Positions 49,785-51,623 of a stretch of 51,623 nt of DNA are shown piece by piece. This stretch comes from DASYAE01 sp036501535 (GTDB taxonomy: Bacteria; Actinomycetota; Actinomycetes; Streptomycetales; Catenulisporaceae): positions 1 to 51,623 of the forward strand of contig DASYAE010000129.1 in NCBI GenBank assembly GCA_036501535.1, read 5' to 3'. The number at the start of each line of letters is the position of its first letter. The stretch's first letter is position 1. A model generated the notes under the pieces. The model ran no database searches, was not told the origin of the DNA, and saw only the letters and a program-made list of their open reading frames with translations. A program made the position numbers and the translations under genes.

Positions 49785-51578
49785 GTGGAGCAGATGGAGC
49801 CGGGCTCGACCGGGGCGGTCGAGCCGACGGCCGGGCCCGCCGCGGGGGGCGTGATACCGGGCTCGCCCGGTACGGGGGCGGCTGAACGCGCCACGGAATT
49901 CGGGGAGAACGGGAGCAACGGCGCGGCGGGCGTCCAGGACGCCGTCGGATCTACGCCTAACGCTGCGGCCGCGATCACCGATGCGGTGCCGGACCGGTTC
50001 GAGCAGCCGGGAATGCCCAGCGAGTCCGCTGTCGAGGTACCCACCGTGGTCAGGCCTGCTATCGCCGAGCCCCCCGCTGCGACGCGGCCGGTGGAGCAGG
50101 GCTTCGCCTCGCCCGGCGGTCTGTCGTCGGCTGCGGCTGGCGGCCCGACTCCGGCCGGCGCGCCTGATCCCCAGGCGCAGCCACAGCCACAGCCGATGGC
50201 GCAGCCTCAGCCGATGGCCCAGCCTTACCCGATGCAACAGGGCGGCGCGCCGTACCCGCCGCAGTATCCGGGTCAGTACCCTGCCGCGGTTCCGCAGTGG
50301 GGCCAGCCTCGGCCGCCTCACCCCGCCGCGGCGTATCAGGCACATGCTCAGGCGTACGCACACGCCCAATACATGGCCCAGATGCAGCAGGCGCAGGCCG
50401 CTTATGCGCACGCGCAGTATCAGGCTGCTGCCAATCGGGGCCAGATCCCGCAGAACGCCGCACCGCAGACCGCTGCGCCGCAAAACGCAGTGCCGCAAAG
50501 CCTTATGCCGGGCCAGCCCCCCGGACAGGCGCCGCCGCAGCCCGCCGCAGCGGCCGCGGGACCTGCGAACACCGACCGCCCGCCGATCCCGCCCAAGCGC
50601 GCGTTCCTCGAGCTGGCCGCGGTCTACGTGCCCGCCTTCGGGCTCGGCATCGTCAACGCCATCGGCCTGCTGGTCTATCCGCAGCTGCAGAACCTCACCA
50701 CGATCAGCCCCTGGTTCGACGCCAGCTCGGACATGTTCTCGTACGCGATGCAGGCCATGGTCGTGATCTTCGGCGTCGGGTACTTCAGCCTGCGCCGCGG
50801 CTGGACGCTCAAGCAGCTGTTCGGCAAGGCGACCCAGCCACAGCTCTACGCAGCAGCGCCGGGCGGGTATCCGTACCAGCAGTCGTACCAGCAGGTCGTC
50901 CGGCCCGGCCAGCGCAGCACCGGCTGGCAGTACTCGCGCGCCTACTTCCTGTCCCTGCTCGGCGTCTTCCTGTTCCTCGCGGCCGTGCTCATCTTCGACG
51001 CGATCACCCACGAGACCTCCGGCGCGCCGAGCCAGGGCGGCGGCGCCTGGCTGGTCCCGGACGGCATCGTCACCTCGCTGGCCGCCGGCTTCGGCGAAGA
51101 GGTGCTGATCACCGGCATGCTGGTGACCACGCTGGAGCAGGCCGGCTTCGGCCGCAAGCCGTGGGTGATCTACCTCGTCGCGGTCTGCCTGCGCGTGCCG
51201 TTCCACCTGTACTACGGCTGGGCCGCGTTCGGCGTGATCACCTTCACCCTGATCAACATCTGGGTCTACCGGCGCTGGCGGCTGCTGTGGCCGATCGTGC
51301 TGGCCCACGCGACGTACGACGCGCTGCAGTTCCTCGGCGAGCTGGATGCGACGCTCGCCGGGCTGGCCATCGTCCTGCTGGCGGTCGCCACCATCATCAT
51401 GGCGGTCGTCATCGCCTGCATCGAGTTCAGCGACGCCTCCGCCCGGCGCGACTTCGCCAGGGCCCAGTCGGCGATGGCGGGGCCGGGCTGGGGGCCGGGC
51501 TATCCACCGCAGAGCCTGGTGCAGGGACAGGGACCGGCGCAGACCCCCGGCGGCTCCGCAGGGTGGCCGCAGAACTGA
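49785..51578 (+). CDS. CPBP-family intramembrane metalloprotease-like protein with long Gln/Pro/Ala N-terminus
   Basis: A 597-aa protein. Residues 1-265 are hydrophilic and low-complexity, with QPQPMAQPQPMAQP repeats and an AYAHAQY segment seen twice. From about 270 there are seven or eight hydrophobic helices. The CPBP (CAAX protease) motifs are AAGFGEEVLITGML (around residue 437), RVPFHLYYG and LAHATYDALQF. The first motif in active family members is EExxxR; here the sixth position is Thr, so the catalytic arrangement differs and activity is uncertain. GTG 49785 follows GGGAG at 7 nt. Role unknown. Confidence 0.82.
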   Translation: MEQMEPGSTGAVEPTAGPAAGGVIPGSPGTGAAERATEFGENGSNGAAGVQDAVGSTPNAAAAITDAVPDRFEQPGMPSESAVEVPTVVRPAIAEPPAATRPVEQGFASPGGLSSAAAGGPTPAGAPDPQAQPQPQPMAQPQPMAQPYPMQQGGAPYPPQYPGQYPAAVPQWGQPRPPHPAAAYQAHAQAYAHAQYMAQMQQAQAAYAHAQYQAAANRGQIPQNAAPQTAAPQNAVPQSLMPGQPPGQAPPQPAAAAAGPANTDRPPIPPKRAFLELAAVYVPAFGLGIVNAIGLLVYPQLQNLTTISPWFDASSDMFSYAMQAMVVIFGVGYFSLRRGWTLKQLFGKATQPQLYAAAPGGYPYQQSYQQVVRPGQRSTGWQYSRAYFLSLLGVFLFLAAVLIFDAITHETSGAPSQGGGAWLVPDGIVTSLAAGFGEEVLITGMLVTTLEQAGFGRKPWVIYLVAVCLRVPFHLYYGWAAFGVITFTLINIWVYRRWRLLWPIVLAHATYDALQFLGELDATLAGLAIVLLAVATIIMAVVIACIEFSDASARRDFARAQSAMAGPGWGPGYPPQSLVQGQGPAQTPGGSAGWPQN

Positions 51579-51623
51579 ACGGAAGCCACGAGCCCGAAGC
51601 CGTGAGCGCGGCGCCGGTCCCGG

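Noticed and set aside
47052..51308. 1418-aa minus-strand frame
   Set aside because: Antisense to hemD, hemB and the CPBP gene; low-complexity His/Arg/Gly-rich sequence without domains.

Overview
The window is high-GC actinobacterial chromosome. Mycothiol biosynthesis (mshA), CarD, a Rex-hemA-hemC-hemD-hemB block, a SenX3/RegX3-type phosphate sensor pair with PhoU, and a BldN-like sigma factor next to an RsbN-like anti-sigma factor point to a mycelial, probably sporulating actinomycete. Gene order within blocks resembles Streptomyces, but I infer a related order such as Catenulisporales rather than Streptomyces itself; the sequence alone does not fix the genus.

Layout. 1-0.85 kb: a nearly complete IS5-family insertion sequence with its left end outside the window. 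0.85-4 kb: an accessory patch with a small lipoprotein-like gene that ends at the IS, a secreted G1 glutamic peptidase, a divergent SigE-family ECF sigma factor and a small membrane protein. 4-14.8 kb: a FAD-dependent desaturase-like oxidoreductase; ispF, ispD and carD on the minus strand (the mycobacterial/Streptomyces order); an LpqE-like lipoprotein; the phosphate two-component system divergent from phoU; gpmA; an MFS transporter. 14.8-18.5 kb: ybjN and mshA, divergent from an SDR and a methyltransferase. 18.5-21.7 kb: two polyprenol-phosphate-type membrane glycosyltransferases. 21.8-25.4 kb: mec (JAMM), DUF2017 and clpS, divergent from pncB-pncA. 25.4-30.5 kb: a three-gene ABC-2 exporter, a two-domain VOC protein and an RDD membrane protein. 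30.6-32.7 kb: a MocR regulator divergent from an AhpD-like protein. 32.8-38.7 kb: a surface-polymer cluster with a GT4 enzyme, a 977-aa GT2-TagF fusion and a divergent CDP-alcohol phosphatidyltransferase. 38.8-42.7 kb: rsbN-like, bldN-like and a HAD phosphatase gene. 42.8-49.6 kb: a glutaredoxin-like gene and the redox-controlled tetrapyrrole operon. 49.8-51.6 kb: a CPBP-family membrane protein.

Genes acting together: Rex, through a clear Rex operator lying on its own promoter, would tie 5-aminolevulinate and porphyrin synthesis (HemA, HemC, HemD, HemB) to the NADH/NAD+ ratio. The kinase, response regulator and PhoU form the phosphate-sensing module. PncB and PncA recycle nicotinamide to NAD. 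mshA is preceded by a SigR-type promoter, linking thiol stress to mycothiol synthesis.

The most unusual features are non-coding or translational. They are: several short tandem repeats in or next to genes, two of which straddle stop codons; helically phased GTGAC repeats upstream of rex; a methyltransferase whose reading frame demands a non-canonical (CTG) start; and three genes whose -10 box lies exactly 7 nt before the ATG, suggesting leaderless transcripts. I found no tRNA, rRNA, CRISPR array or riboswitch.
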